Origin: Sphingorhabdus sp. EL138 | GTDB taxonomy: Bacteria; Pseudomonadota; Alphaproteobacteria; Sphingomonadales; Sphingomonadaceae | DNA: 61,587 bases | Reading direction: 5' to 3' | Assembly (NCBI RefSeq): GCF_945862485.1 | Contig: NZ_CAMAYF010000010.1 | Coordinates: 1 to 61,587, forward strand | Shown here: positions 25,947 to 37,784 of the stretch, piece after piece | Layout of the letters: the number at the start of each line of letters is the position of its first letter | Position numbering within the stretch: the stretch's first letter is position 1 | Notes under the pieces: generated by a model | The model's input: only the letters and a program-made list of their open reading frames with translations | Told to the model about the DNA's origin: nothing | Database searches by the model: none | Made by a program: the position numbers and the translations under genes

Positions 25947-27598
25947 ATGCTAACGGGGCTTTCGATCCGCGATGTGGTGCTGATCGAGGCACTGGACTTG
26001 GAATTTGCAAGCGGTCTTGGTGTGCTCACCGGTGAAACCGGAGCCGGTAAATCCATATTGTTGGATGCGCTTGGCCTTGCCCTTGGCGCGCGCGCCGATA
26101 GCGGTTTGGTGCGGTCCGGCGCGGACAAGGCGCAGGTGACGGCAAGCTTTGATACACCCGCTTATGTTGCGGCGTTCTTGGCCGACAATGACATTGATAT
26201 TGATAGCCATGAGCCGTTAATCATCCGCCGATCGGTGAAGGCCGATGGCGGCAGCAAGGCGTTTATCAACGACCAACCTTGTTCCGCAGCGCTTTTGCGG
26301 GAATTGGGCGCGGCATTGGTTGAAATTCACGGCCAGCATGATGATCGCGGCATGTTGAACCCGCGGGGACATCGCGGATTACTGGATGCCTTTGGCCGGA
26401 GTGATACGGCAACCGTATCGGCCAATTTTGCCGCGTGGCAGGATGCCAAATCGCGATTGGATATTGCGCGTGAGGCGCTTGAAAACGCAGCGCGCGACCG
26501 CGAATGGTTGGAGCATGCCGTCGCCGAACTCGCCGCATTCCAACCGCAACCGGGCGAGGAAGAGCAGCTCGCTGGCGAGCGGTCCGACATGCAAAAGGGC
26601 GAGCGCATTGCCGAAGACCTGAAGGCCGTGCTGGAAAGCTTTGATGGCCCGAAAAGCGGCTTGGCGCTCATTCGCGGCGCGGCGCGCAAACTGGACCGTC
26701 TGGCCGACGCGCACCCGTTACTGGCCGAGGCGCTAACCGCATTGGACCGCGCGGTGATCGAGGCGAGCGAGGCGGAAGATAAGTTAAACGCCGCCGCGCG
26801 CGCGATTGAATATGAGCCTGCACGGCTTGATGAGATTGAGGAGCGCTTGTTTGAGCTACGCGCACTGGCCCGCAAGCACAATATTGCGCCCGACGGCATT
26901 ATCGCGTTGCAGGAAAAGCTGACGGCGCAGTTGCATTCGATACAGGCAGGCGGCGAGGGACTTGCGGTGCTGGAGGCTGAGGTCAAGGCCAAGCACAGTG
27001 CCTATGTCGAGTCTGCAAACGCATTGTCTGCGGTCCGTACAGCGGCTGCGGTTAAGTTGGACGCGGCGGTGAAGAATGAGCTTGCGCCATTAAAGCTGGA
27101 TGCGGCGCAATTTCAGACCGCAGTCGAGCGACTGCCGGAAGACCGCTGGACGGCCTTTGGCATGGATCGCGTCGAGTTCCTCATTTCGACCAACCCCGGT
27201 GCACCTTTCGCACCCTTGGCGAAGATCGCATCGGGTGGGGAATTGTCGCGTTTCATTCTGGCGTTGAAAGTCGCATTGGCCGAAGAGGGCGGCGCTGCCA
27301 CGATTATCTTTGATGAAATCGACCGGGGCGTGGGTGGCGCGGTTGCTGCGGCGATTGGCGAGCGCCTTGCGCGCCTTGCGACCCGCACACAGTTATTGGC
27401 CGTCACGCACAGCCCGCAGGTCGCCGCCAAAGGAAAGGCGCACTATTTCATCGCGAAATCGAGCCAAGGCACAGTGACCCGTACAGGTGTCACCTTGCTG
27501 GACGCTGAAGCCCGCCGCCAAGAAATCGCCCGTATGCTGTCCGGTGCAGAGATAACAGACGAGGCACGGGCGCAGGCTGTGCGTTTATTGGAGACGGT

Positions 27599-27602
<4 letters not shown>
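25947..27602 (+). CDS. recN: DNA repair protein RecN
   Basis: RecN is an SMC-like ATPase acting early in double-strand-break repair. The product is 551 residues, normal for the family. The Walker A LTGETGAGKSILLDALGLALG lies at about 27-47. The coiled-coil arms span about 150-370, and the ABC signature IASGGELSRFILALK is near 425. Walker B is TIIFDEIDRGVGGAVAAAIG near 450, and LAVTHSPQVAAKG is near 485. The gene sits in a bamD-recN-unknown-ligA series and overlaps the next gene by ATGA. Confidence 0.97.
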
Positions 27603-30207
<2,605 letters not shown>

Positions 30208-30514
30208 TGCTGCGGACCGGGTTGGCGGCGTAATTTTTCATCCCGTCGCCCCCGCCGTCACCCTGAACTTGTTTCAGGGTCCATTTATCAGACCAAAACT
30301 TCGGTTTATGTGGCACGATGGATGCTGAACCGAGTTCAGCATGACGCTGGGGGGAATGCAGCTCTGCGATCTCTGCGCCTCTGCGTGAAACCTTTTTTGT
30401 CGACCAGCGCAAGTTGGGACCTATCCCGTCTATTGGTCAAACCTACCGCAATCCAATCAAGCGGGGGACGCGACAGCAGTTGCTGCAATCCGGTTTCAAG
30501 TGTAACCAATTGCC
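30208..30514. repeat. Intergenic gap with palindromic repeats and CTCTGCG tandem
   Basis: This 307-bp gap has no convincing gene. At 30257-30284 lies a palindrome with CCTGAACTTGTTTCAGG, and at 30318-30345 a related one with GCTGAACCGAGTTCAGC. Together they form a convergent pair of the family seen at 1058-1208. At 30362-30385 CTCTGCG occurs three times in a row (30362, 30371, 30379), followed by GTGAAACC and a T-run. The rest is featureless. Confidence 0.7.
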
Positions 30515-31384
30515 ATGGATTCCAATAGCCACATTTATGAAACGCCACCTGCTGGCGCGCATGCCGATTGGACCGTGCCCCAAAATTGGGAAAAGTTCAG
30601 CGCGGATGAGCATGCAAGCTGGGACCGATTGTTTGCACGGCAAACCGCCATGCTACCCGGACGTGCTGCCGATGCGTTCATGCGCGGTATTGACGTGCTG
30701 AAGCTGTCCCGCCCCGGCATTCCCGATTATCGCGAATTGAACGCACGGTTGATGGCGGCGACGGGTTGGCAGATTGTGGCGGTTCCCGGCCTTGTGCCTG
30801 ATGCGGTGTTTTTTGACCATCTGGCCAACCGCCGCTTTCCCGCCGGTAATTTCATTCGGACACCAGACCAGCTGGATTATCTGCAAGAACCAGATCTCTT
30901 TCACGACGTGTTTGGCCATGTGCCGATGCTCGCCGATCCCGTATTTGCCGATTATATGGTGGCCTATGGCAAAGGCGGGCTGCGGTCGTTGGGCTTTGGT
31001 GCGCTCGACCATCTGGCGCGGCTATATTGGTATACGGTGGAGTTCGGCCTGATCCAGCAAGCCGATGGCCTGCGCATTTATGGTGCAGGGATATTCTCCA
31101 GCTATGCAGAAAGCATCTTTGCGTTGGATGATCCAAGCCCGAACCGGATCGCGTTTGATTTGCTTCGGGTCATGCGCACGCATTACCGGATTGACGATTT
31201 TCAGCAGAGCTATTTTGTGATTTCGAGCATCGACCAATTGCTGAACGTCACGGTCAAGACCGACTTCGCGCCGCTATATGCGCAGCTGGAAACGCTGCCC
31301 GACATAAAAGCTGGGGAGATATTGGCAGAAGACGTTCTGCACACGCGCGGTACGCAAGCATATACATTGGGCGCCGGTCGCTGA
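30515..31384 (+). CDS. phhA: Phenylalanine 4-monooxygenase
   Basis: This enzyme hydroxylates phenylalanine to tyrosine using non-heme iron, O2 and a pterin. The 289-residue product matches the short bacterial type without a regulatory domain. The iron ligands are visible as H130 and H135 in LFHDVFGHVPML and E176 in YWYTVEFGL. IRTPDQLDYLQEPD (114-127) precedes them, and GIFSSYAES near 190 is a further family motif. There is no clear ribosome site before the ATG. It converges with prmA, 11 bp apart. No dedicated dehydratase (phhB) is next to it. Confidence 0.96.
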   Translation: MDSNSHIYETPPAGAHADWTVPQNWEKFSADEHASWDRLFARQTAMLPGRAADAFMRGIDVLKLSRPGIPDYRELNARLMAATGWQIVAVPGLVPDAVFFDHLANRRFPAGNFIRTPDQLDYLQEPDLFHDVFGHVPMLADPVFADYMVAYGKGGLRSLGFGALDHLARLYWYTVEFGLIQQADGLRIYGAGIFSSYAESIFALDDPSPNRIAFDLLRVMRTHYRIDDFQQSYFVISSIDQLLNVTVKTDFAPLYAQLETLPDIKAGEILAEDVLHTRGTQAYTLGAGR

Positions 31385-31395
31385 CTAATTTGGCG

Positions 31396-32388
31396 CTACC
31401 ACGTGCCGAAATCTCCGGGTGGTTGGCTCGTGCGGCCACTGGCGCGCACGTGGCGTTTCCAACCATAAGCGCGGCGTTTCACGAGCCACAGGCACGGCCA
31501 GTCACCACAATCGGCTCGCTTTTCCAGACGGAAGCCGTGCAGCTTATACGCGCGCAATACAGCCTCCGCTTGTGTGTTCAACAGTCCCGCCAATATCAAG
31601 GAACCATTGTCGTCCACAATCTCCGCAATCGACGGCGCAAGCTCAATCAGGGGGCCGGCAAGTATATTGGCCGTAACGAGGTCGTAGGGCGCCCGTGTGA
31701 TGATAACCGGGTGCGCGGTACCTTCGGCTACACAAAGCGCGAGTTGTCCCTGAGAGACGCCACAGGGCACGTTATTGACCTGCGCATTATCTGCGGTCAC
31801 GTCGACGCTGACCGGATCAATGTCGGACGCCGTCAAATAGGCCTTTGGCCACAAGCGATGTGCGGCAAAGGCGAGCAGCCCCGTGCCCGTTCCAATATCT
31901 GCGATCAAATCGAACCGTTTGCCAGCGCGTTTCATGCGGTCAAGCATATTCAGGCAGCCTGTGGTGGTTTCATGGCCGCCGGTACCAAAAGCGCGGCTTG
32001 CCTCAATTAGGAACGGCGTGGCGCCTTTGGGAACGGTGCCCTTGTTCGAACTGGTGTGGACATAAAAACGACCTGCATGGACGGGCTTTAACCCTTGTTG
32101 GCTCATCACGACCCAGTCGGCATCGGGGAGCTTTTCGATGATGGGTTTTGCCTTTGCCGCACTGCCCAAGCGACTTTGAATGGCCTTGATAACCGCCTTC
32201 GTTGGTTTACCTGCGAAATAGGCATTTAACTGCCATTTATTGTCGTTAAACGCCTCAACTTCATCCGCCACTATAGAGGGCATGGGGTCGAGCGACGCTA
32301 ACCATTCATCGTCTTCATGGATGGCCTCCGCCTCTGCACGGGTGCAGGGAAATTGGACTTTCCAATCACCGGACATAGCTTGCGCCAT
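31396..32388 (-). CDS. prmA: Ribosomal protein L11 methyltransferase-like protein
   Basis: PrmA trimethylates ribosomal protein L11. The 330-residue product has the PrmA N-terminal domain (residues 1-120), then AFGTGGHETTTGCLNMLD near 143-160 and DIGTGTGLLAFAAHRLWP near 174-191, the SAM-binding motif I. DIDPVSVDVTADNAQVN is near 200, and VTANILAGPLIELAP near 250 contains the substrate-loop NILA motif. About 25 residues beyond the usual end form a basic tail. The ATG at 32388 overlaps the SDR gene by 23 bp; another ATG four codons later is possible. Confidence 0.9.
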   Translation of the reverse strand: MAQAMSGDWKVQFPCTRAEAEAIHEDDEWLASLDPMPSIVADEVEAFNDNKWQLNAYFAGKPTKAVIKAIQSRLGSAAKAKPIIEKLPDADWVVMSQQGLKPVHAGRFYVHTSSNKGTVPKGATPFLIEASRAFGTGGHETTTGCLNMLDRMKRAGKRFDLIADIGTGTGLLAFAAHRLWPKAYLTASDIDPVSVDVTADNAQVNNVPCGVSQGQLALCVAEGTAHPVIITRAPYDLVTANILAGPLIELAPSIAEIVDDNGSLILAGLLNTQAEAVLRAYKLHGFRLEKRADCGDWPCLWLVKRRAYGWKRHVRASGRTSQPPGDFGTW

Positions 32389-33058
32389 TTACGTCGAGCA
32401 CCGCGCCGGTCATCGATGGCGGCGCTTCCATAGCGCAGAATTTTGCCATGATCGCGACCTCTTCGGGGTCGGCGACTTTGCCCAAAGGAATGTCGGTCAG
32501 CAATTTATCGCCGCCGCGGCTTTCCAGATAGTCTTCGGCCATACCTGTCATTGTGAAGCCGGGGCAGATGGTGAAGGCATAAATACCCTCTTTGGCATAA
32601 GCTCGAGCGATGGTCTTGGTTATCGCGACCATGCCTGCCTTTGACGCGGCATAATGCCAATGGGCAGGGCTATCGCCGCGATATGCGGCGCGGCTGGCGA
32701 TGTTGACGATACGGCCTGACGCGCCTTTGGTCTGCCAATGCAGCACCGCGCGGCGGCACAAATCCGCGCTGGCCGTCAGGTTAATCTGCATCGTGCGGTT
32801 CCAGCTTTCCAGCCATGCATGGTCGGGCCGTGAAACCGGGTTTTCTTCGAAGACGCCTGCATTATTAATGAGAACGTCAATCCGGCCACCCAAGCCCTCA
32901 AGCGCCTGTGCCCAAAGCAGCGCGGGAACCGCGGGGTCATTCAGGTCGCCGTCCTTGCTGGACAAGGCAACCACCTTCGTAGTGGCAGGGTCAAAGCTTG
33001 CGGCGATTGCTGCGCCAATTCCGCGAGAGGCGCCAGTGATCAAGATATGCGTTTTCAT
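32366..33058 (-). CDS. SDR-family oxidoreductase
   Basis: A 230-residue Rossmann enzyme of the short-chain dehydrogenase/reductase family. The cofactor motif is ITGASRGIGAAIA at 7-19, NNAGV is near 66, and the catalytic Ser-Tyr-Lys set is IVNIASRAAYR with HYAASKAGM near 140-155. The end ALDVNGASYVR is typical of the family. The substrate is not deducible. It precedes prmA with overlapping frames, so the two are co-transcribed, and it is divergent from sdhC. Confidence 0.85.
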   Translation of the reverse strand: MKTHILITGASRGIGAAIAASFDPATTKVVALSSKDGDLNDPAVPALLWAQALEGLGGRIDVLINNAGVFEENPVSRPDHAWLESWNRTMQINLTASADLCRRAVLHWQTKGASGRIVNIASRAAYRGDSPAHWHYAASKAGMVAITKTIARAYAKEGIYAFTICPGFTMTGMAEDYLESRGGDKLLTDIPLGKVADPEEVAIMAKFCAMEAPPSMTGAVLDVNGASYVR

Positions 33059-33221
33059 GGGGGCTGCTTTTCACAGCGCAGACGAAAATTCAACCAAAGT
33101 TATTGCCTAAATTGGTTAGCCGATTGCGCGTTTCGCACTGCGCAGGTCTTGCACCATAGAATTAATAGATTAAAGAGCGTGGCAACGTCGACTGCTTGCA
33201 TTTATGAAGGACGCTAAAATT

Positions 33222-33665
33222 ATGGCGAAAAACCCCAACCGGCCACTGTCACCGCATTTGCAGGTGTATCGTTGGTCACCGCAGATGGCCATTTCAATCT
33301 TCCACCGCGCGACAGGCTTTGTTCTCGCGACTGCTGGAATGATGACTTTATTGTGGTGGTTGTCGGCCATTGGGGGTGGCGCGGAAAGCTATGCCACGTT
33401 CCAGCAATATGTCGTTTCGGCAGGTGCCGATGGCACAGCCTTGCAAATCGCCAGTAACTGGTTCTTCCGCCTTGTGGCCTTGGCCGTGACTTTCAGCTTC
33501 TTCCAACATTTGGCATCGGGTCTTCGCCACCTCGTCTTGGATATTGGCGCTGGTTATGAATTGAAGACCAACCGCCTGTGGGCATCGGTTGCATTTGTTG
33601 CAGCCATTTTTGCAACTGCACTGGTCGCCCTGATTGTGGCATCGCGCTTTCTTGGAGTTTTGTGA
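33222..33665 (+). CDS. sdhC: Succinate dehydrogenase cytochrome b556 subunit
   Basis: SdhC anchors complex II in the membrane and binds heme b and ubiquinone. The product is 147 residues from the ATG at 33222; AAGGA lies 10 nt upstream, while an in-frame ATG at 33204 has no ribosome site. RPLSPHLQVYRW at the N-terminus, SIFHRATGF near 25 with the quinone-site residues, and FQHLASGLRHLVLDIG near 93-108 with the heme-ligand histidine region are signatures. Three hydrophobic helices are present. The stop overlaps the sdhD ATG. Confidence 0.95.
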   Translation: MAKNPNRPLSPHLQVYRWSPQMAISIFHRATGFVLATAGMMTLLWWLSAIGGGAESYATFQQYVVSAGADGTALQIASNWFFRLVALAVTFSFFQHLASGLRHLVLDIGAGYELKTNRLWASVAFVAAIFATALVALIVASRFLGVL

Positions 33666-34054
33666 TGGACAGTAGAACATATATCGGTCGCGTCCGCGGC
33701 CTAGGTTCGGCCAAGCATGGCGGCGAACATTGGCTGAAACAGCGTTTGACCGCCATTGGCAATATCTTGCTGACCACTTGGTTTGTATTATCGTTGCTGA
33801 TGATTCCAAGTTTCGACCACGCTGCACTCGCGCAGTGGTTGGCGCAGCCATTGGTCGCAGTGCCAATGATCTTGATGATCGCCAATATCTTTGCGCATGC
33901 CCGCCTGGGCCTTCAGGTGTTGATCGAGGATTATGTCCATGATGACGGCCTGAAGTTCGCGGCCATGACATTATTGAACTTTTACGTCATCGCCAGCGCC
34001 GTGTTTGGCATTTTCGTCGTCGCAAAACTCGCATTTACCGGAGCTCCCGCCTGA
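33665..34054 (+). CDS. sdhD: Succinate dehydrogenase membrane anchor subunit
   Basis: A 129-residue, three-helix hydrophobic subunit of complex [27 protein letters not shown] at 9-33 is the alphaproteobacterial SdhD signature. [24 protein letters not shown] near 75-98 contains the His and Asp-Tyr residues of the heme/quinone region. Both junctions are one-base TGATG overlaps (sdhC-sdhD at 33665 and sdhD-sdhA at 34054). Confidence 0.94.
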   Translation: MDSRTYIGRVRGLGSAKHGGEHWLKQRLTAIGNILLTTWFVLSLLMIPSFDHAALAQWLAQPLVAVPMILMIANIFAHARLGLQVLIEDYVHDDGLKFAAMTLLNFYVIASAVFGIFVVAKLAFTGAPA

Positions 34055-35856
34055 TGTCAGACGCTTATAAGATTATTGACCACACCTATGACACCGTCGT
34101 CGTCGGCGCCGGCGGGTCGGGTCTGCGCGCCACCATGGGCAGTGCGGAAGCAGGTTTGAAAACAGCTTGTATTACCAAAGTCTTCCCAACGCGTTCGCAC
34201 ACTGTTGCGGCGCAGGGCGGGATTGCGGCATCGCTGGGCAACAACTCGCCAGACCATTGGACCTGGCATATGTATGACACGGTCAAGGGCTCCGATTGGC
34301 TCGGTGACCAAGATGCCATCGAATATATGGTGCGTGAGGCGCCTGCCGCAGTCTATGAATTGGAACATGCCGGTGTGCCATTCTCGCGCAACGCTGACGG
34401 CACTATCTATCAACGCCCCTTTGGCGGCCATATGCAGAATATGGGCGAAGGCCCGCCGGTACAACGTACCGCAGCGGCAGCCGACCGTACCGGTCACGCC
34501 ATGTTGCATGCTTTGTATCAACAGAGCCTGAAATATGACGCGGACTTCTTCATTGAATATTTCGCGCTCGACCTCATCATGGAAAATGGCGAATGCCGCG
34601 GCGTCATAGCCATGTGCATGGAAGATGGCAGCATCCACCGGTTTAAAAGCCACGCTGTTGTGCTTGCAACCGGCGGCTATGGCCGTGCTTATTTCTCCGC
34701 AACGTCTGCCCATACCTGCACCGGCGATGGTGGCGGCATGGTCTTGCGCGCTGGCTTGCCATTGCAAGACATGGAATTCGTTCAGTTCCACCCGACGGGC
34801 ATTTACGGCGCTGGCGTTCTCATCACCGAGGGCGCACGCGGCGAGGGCGGTTACCTGACCAACAGCGAAGGTGAACGCTTTATGGAGCGTTATGCCCCAT
34901 CGGCAAAAGACCTTGCATCACGCGACGTGGTCAGCCGTTCTATGGCGCTTGAAATGCGCGAAGGGCGCGGCGTTGGCGAACATAAGGACCATATTTACCT
35001 GCACCTCGACCATATCGACCCTGCGGTATTGGCGCAGCGTTTGCCGGGCATCACCGAAAGCGGTAAGATTTTTGCTGGCGTTGACCTGACACGCCAACCT
35101 TTGCCTGTGACGCCAACGGTTCACTATAATATGGGCGGTATTCCGTGCAATTATCATGGCCAAGTCGTCAACAAGGTAGGCGATGATCCCGAAGTCATCG
35201 TTCAGGGCCTGTATGCTGTTGGTGAAGCTGCCTGCGTTTCGGTGCATGGCGCCAACCGTTTGGGTTCCAACTCATTGATTGACCTTGTTGTGTTTGGCCG
35301 CGCAACGGGCTTGCATTTGAAGTCGTCTTTGACACCCGGCGCGCCGCACAAGGCATTGCCGGCTGATGCCGCAGACCTCGCACTGGCCCGCGTCGACAGG
35401 TTCCGCAATGCAAAGGGCGGATCCCCGACTGCCGAGATCCGTTTGCAAATGCAGCGGACGATGCAAAAGCATGCCGCCGTATTCCGCGACACCGCGTTGT
35501 TGGAAGAAGGCGTCGTTGAAATGCAGAAGGTCAACAAGCGTCTCGCCGACGTGCATGTGACCGACCGCAGCCTGATCTGGAATACGGACCTGATTGAAAC
35601 GCTTGAGCTGGATAACCTGATGGCACAGGCGGTTTGCACGGTCGAAAGCGCAAACAACCGCAAGGAAAGCCGCGGCGCCCATGCGCACGAAGATTTCCCC
35701 GAGCGGGACGATGCCAATTGGATGAAGCACACGGCGTCATGGTTTGACGGTTGGGGCGGCTCCGGCGGTAAAGTCAAACTCGACTACCGCCCAGTGCATG
35801 ATTACACGCTCACCGACGAGGCAGAGTATATCAAGCCGAAGCCGCGGGTGTATTGA
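34054..35856 (+). CDS. sdhA: Succinate dehydrogenase flavoprotein subunit
   Basis: SdhA carries covalent FAD and oxidises succinate to fumarate. The product is 600 residues. [20 protein letters not shown] at 15-34 is the FAD-binding fold. [16 protein letters not shown] near 48-63 contains the His that links [28 protein letters not shown] is near 246, the active-site Arg is in SRDVVSRSM near 290, and [19 protein letters not shown] is near 397. The C-terminus [15 protein letters not shown] is standard. The iron-sulfur subunit gene sdhB does not follow: a palindromic repeat element and an unrelated minus-strand gene do. Confidence 0.98.
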   Translation: MSDAYKIIDHTYDTVVVGAGGSGLRATMGSAEAGLKTACITKVFPTRSHTVAAQGGIAASLGNNSPDHWTWHMYDTVKGSDWLGDQDAIEYMVREAPAAVYELEHAGVPFSRNADGTIYQRPFGGHMQNMGEGPPVQRTAAAADRTGHAMLHALYQQSLKYDADFFIEYFALDLIMENGECRGVIAMCMEDGSIHRFKSHAVVLATGGYGRAYFSATSAHTCTGDGGGMVLRAGLPLQDMEFVQFHPTGIYGAGVLITEGARGEGGYLTNSEGERFMERYAPSAKDLASRDVVSRSMALEMREGRGVGEHKDHIYLHLDHIDPAVLAQRLPGITESGKIFAGVDLTRQPLPVTPTVHYNMGGIPCNYHGQVVNKVGDDPEVIVQGLYAVGEAACVSVHGANRLGSNSLIDLVVFGRATGLHLKSSLTPGAPHKALPADAADLALARVDRFRNAKGGSPTAEIRLQMQRTMQKHAAVFRDTALLEEGVVEMQKVNKRLADVHVTDRSLIWNTDLIETLELDNLMAQAVCTVESANNRKESRGAHAHEDFPERDDANWMKHTASWFDGWGGSGGKVKLDYRPVHDYTLTDEAEYIKPKPRVY

Positions 35857-35884
35857 GGTTTAGAAAATCGGGATTTTGAACACC

Positions 35885-36054
35885 CGTCGCCCCAGCTTAG
35901 GCTGGGGCCTATCTCGCGTTTCAGAATAGCGCTTCTGGCGGTTGTGTAAACCGATAGACGTAATAGGCCCCAGCCTACGCTGGGGCGACGATAAATTGTA
36001 ACTTCAAGCTTCTATGATAAACACCATGTCACACCAGCGTAGGCTGGTGCCTAT
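35885..36054. repeat. Palindromic repeat cluster, GCCCCAGC-TAGGCTGGGGC family
   Basis: After sdhA, 28-bp palindromic units lie in opposite orientation at 35885-35912 and 35963-35990; they match as inverted copies with a single mismatch. A third, diverged unit at 36028-36054 keeps its stem through paired changes (ACCAGC with GCTGGT). A related hairpin is at 60918-60943. This is a REP/BIME-like arrangement. As RNA it would form a strong hairpin at the 3' end of the sdhCDA message. Confidence 0.78.
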
Positions 36055-36105
36055 CACGTGTTGAAGGCTCGCACTTGAGCGGCAAATCCTTGTTAACGCA
36101 TCCTA

Positions 36106-37092
36106 TTAAAGCCGCGCAAAAACCTCCGCCGTAATTTCCAAACTCCGCTTGCGCTTTTCATGGTCGAAAACCGAGCAAGCGACGATGATTTCGTCGGCCT
36201 GTGTTCGCGCCTGAAACTCCTGCACGGCTGACTTGACCGTGTCAGCCGCACCAATCGCGCTGGCGGACAGCACGTCATGCAGCGCAGATGCAAAATGCGG
36301 GGGCAGGGACGCGACATAGCCTTCTACGGGTGGGGGCAATTGGCGTGGGTTGCCAGTGCGCAGCGCAACGAAGCTTTGCATCAATGAACTTGCTAAAAAT
36401 TCGCCTTCCGCATCGCTGTCGGCAGCGATGATGTTGAACGCGGCTATGGCGTGGGGTGCGTCAAGCACGGCGCTTGGGCGGAAATGGCTGCGATAGATAT
36501 GCAGCGCCTCATCCAGCATCTGTGGCGCAAAATGGCTGGCAAAGGCGAAGGGCAGGCCTAATGCGGCTGCCACCTGTGCGCCATAGAGACTGCTGCCCAA
36601 GATATAGAGTTGGACATGGGCGCCTGCACCCGGCGTTGCGACGATGCCGGTTTTGCCATCATCGGCGAAATAGCTTTGCAATTCCATCACATCGCCCGGG
36701 AATGCATTGGGATCGCTGTCGAGCGTTCGCCGGATCGCAGCTGCGACGCGCTGGTCGCTACCAGGTGCGCGGCCAAGCCCCAGATCAATCCGCCCCGGAT
36801 ACAGCGCGTCCAACGTGCCAAACTGCTCGGCAATGACCAAGGGCGAATGGTTGGGCAACATGATGCCGCCGGAGCCAACGCGGATGGTCTGCGTCGCAGC
36901 GGCAATATGCCCGATCACGACGCTGGTGGCCGCGCCCGCAATTCCGCGCATGCCATGATGTTCGGCGACCCAATAACGGGTAAAGCCAAGCTTTTCGGCA
37001 ACTGCAGCAAGGTCAGCCGCATTGGCGAGCGCGCTTGCGACCGATCCGCCTTCCACAACCGGCACCAGATCAAGAAAAGAGTAGGATGTCAT
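36106..37092 (-). CDS. LLM-class flavin-dependent oxidoreductase
   Basis: A 328-residue protein of the bacterial-luciferase-like monooxygenase family, using reduced FMN supplied by a partner. It begins [48 protein letters not shown] lies at about 36-66, [40 protein letters not shown] at about 72-110, and [25 protein letters not shown] near 165. These are standard for the subgroup with an MsnO8/YhbW-like pattern. The substrate is unknown. It is divergent from the LysE-type gene. Confidence 0.9.
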   Translation of the reverse strand: MTSYSFLDLVPVVEGGSVASALANAADLAAVAEKLGFTRYWVAEHHGMRGIAGAATSVVIGHIAAATQTIRVGSGGIMLPNHSPLVIAEQFGTLDALYPGRIDLGLGRAPGSDQRVAAAIRRTLDSDPNAFPGDVMELQSYFADDGKTGIVATPGAGAHVQLYILGSSLYGAQVAAALGLPFAFASHFAPQMLDEALHIYRSHFRPSAVLDAPHAIAAFNIIAADSDAEGEFLASSLMQSFVALRTGNPRQLPPPVEGYVASLPPHFASALHDVLSASAIGAADTVKSAVQEFQARTQADEIIVACSVFDHEKRKRSLEITAEVFARL

Positions 37093-37169
37093 AGCGCTTA
37101 AATGGTGGCTTATCGTTCCAAAGCCAAGCGCAATCGACTATTTCGTCGCGCCGTGCGATATGCGGTGAT

Positions 37170-37784
37170 GTGATTACCGAACTTTTTATACCTTTCCTTA
37201 TAACAACAATGCTGATCGAGCTTACCCCCGGTCCAAATATGGCATGGTTGGCGCTGACGAGCGCCAGCGAAGGAAAAAGGTCTGGATTTGCGGCCGTAGC
37301 CGGGATTGCGCTTGGCCTCGCGATATTGGCTGCGGCATCGGCTGTTGGCCTTGCGGCTTTGGCAACGCGTTCTCCAGCTTTGTTCAGCCTGTTGCGCTAT
37401 GCTGGCGTCGCTTATTTACTCTGGCTGGCGTGGAAGACATGGGCGGGGCAAGATGAAGCAATTGCAGACGGCATAAGCAAAAATGCGCTCGGCGCGTGGT
37501 TTCGCCATGGGCTGTTGTTGAATTTGCTGAACCCTAAGGCAGCGGTTTTCTTTATAACCGTCTTACCAGCCTACATCACACAAAATGCGCCAGTTGCGCC
37601 GCAAACGGCTTTGCTGTCGGCAAGCTATGTTGCGATTGCCACCTTTGTGTATCTGGTTATCGTCGCGCTGGCGGCGCAGGCGCATGGATGGATATCCGCC
37701 GGAAACAGGACGCACATTGTCCGCCGCGTCTTTGCTGTTTTGTTGGCCGGTATTGCTATTTGGTTTCTTATTACCTCAGCTTAG
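37170..37784 (+). CDS. LysE/RhtB-family amino-acid exporter
   Basis: A 204-residue membrane protein with about six hydrophobic segments. The family signature ELTPGPNMAWLALTSASEGKRSGFAAVAGIALG lies at about 17-49. GLLLNLLNPKAAVFFITVLPAYI near 110-132 contains the conserved N-P-K-A motif. Members export amino acids such as threonine, homoserine or lysine. The start is GTG at 37170; the neighbouring ATG is out of frame. The stop overlaps the end of the convergent FMN dehydrogenase gene by 4 bp. Confidence 0.9.
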   Translation: MITELFIPFLITTMLIELTPGPNMAWLALTSASEGKRSGFAAVAGIALGLAILAAASAVGLAALATRSPALFSLLRYAGVAYLLWLAWKTWAGQDEAIADGISKNALGAWFRHGLLLNLLNPKAAVFFITVLPAYITQNAPVAPQTALLSASYVAIATFVYLVIVALAAQAHGWISAGNRTHIVRRVFAVLLAGIAIWFLITSA

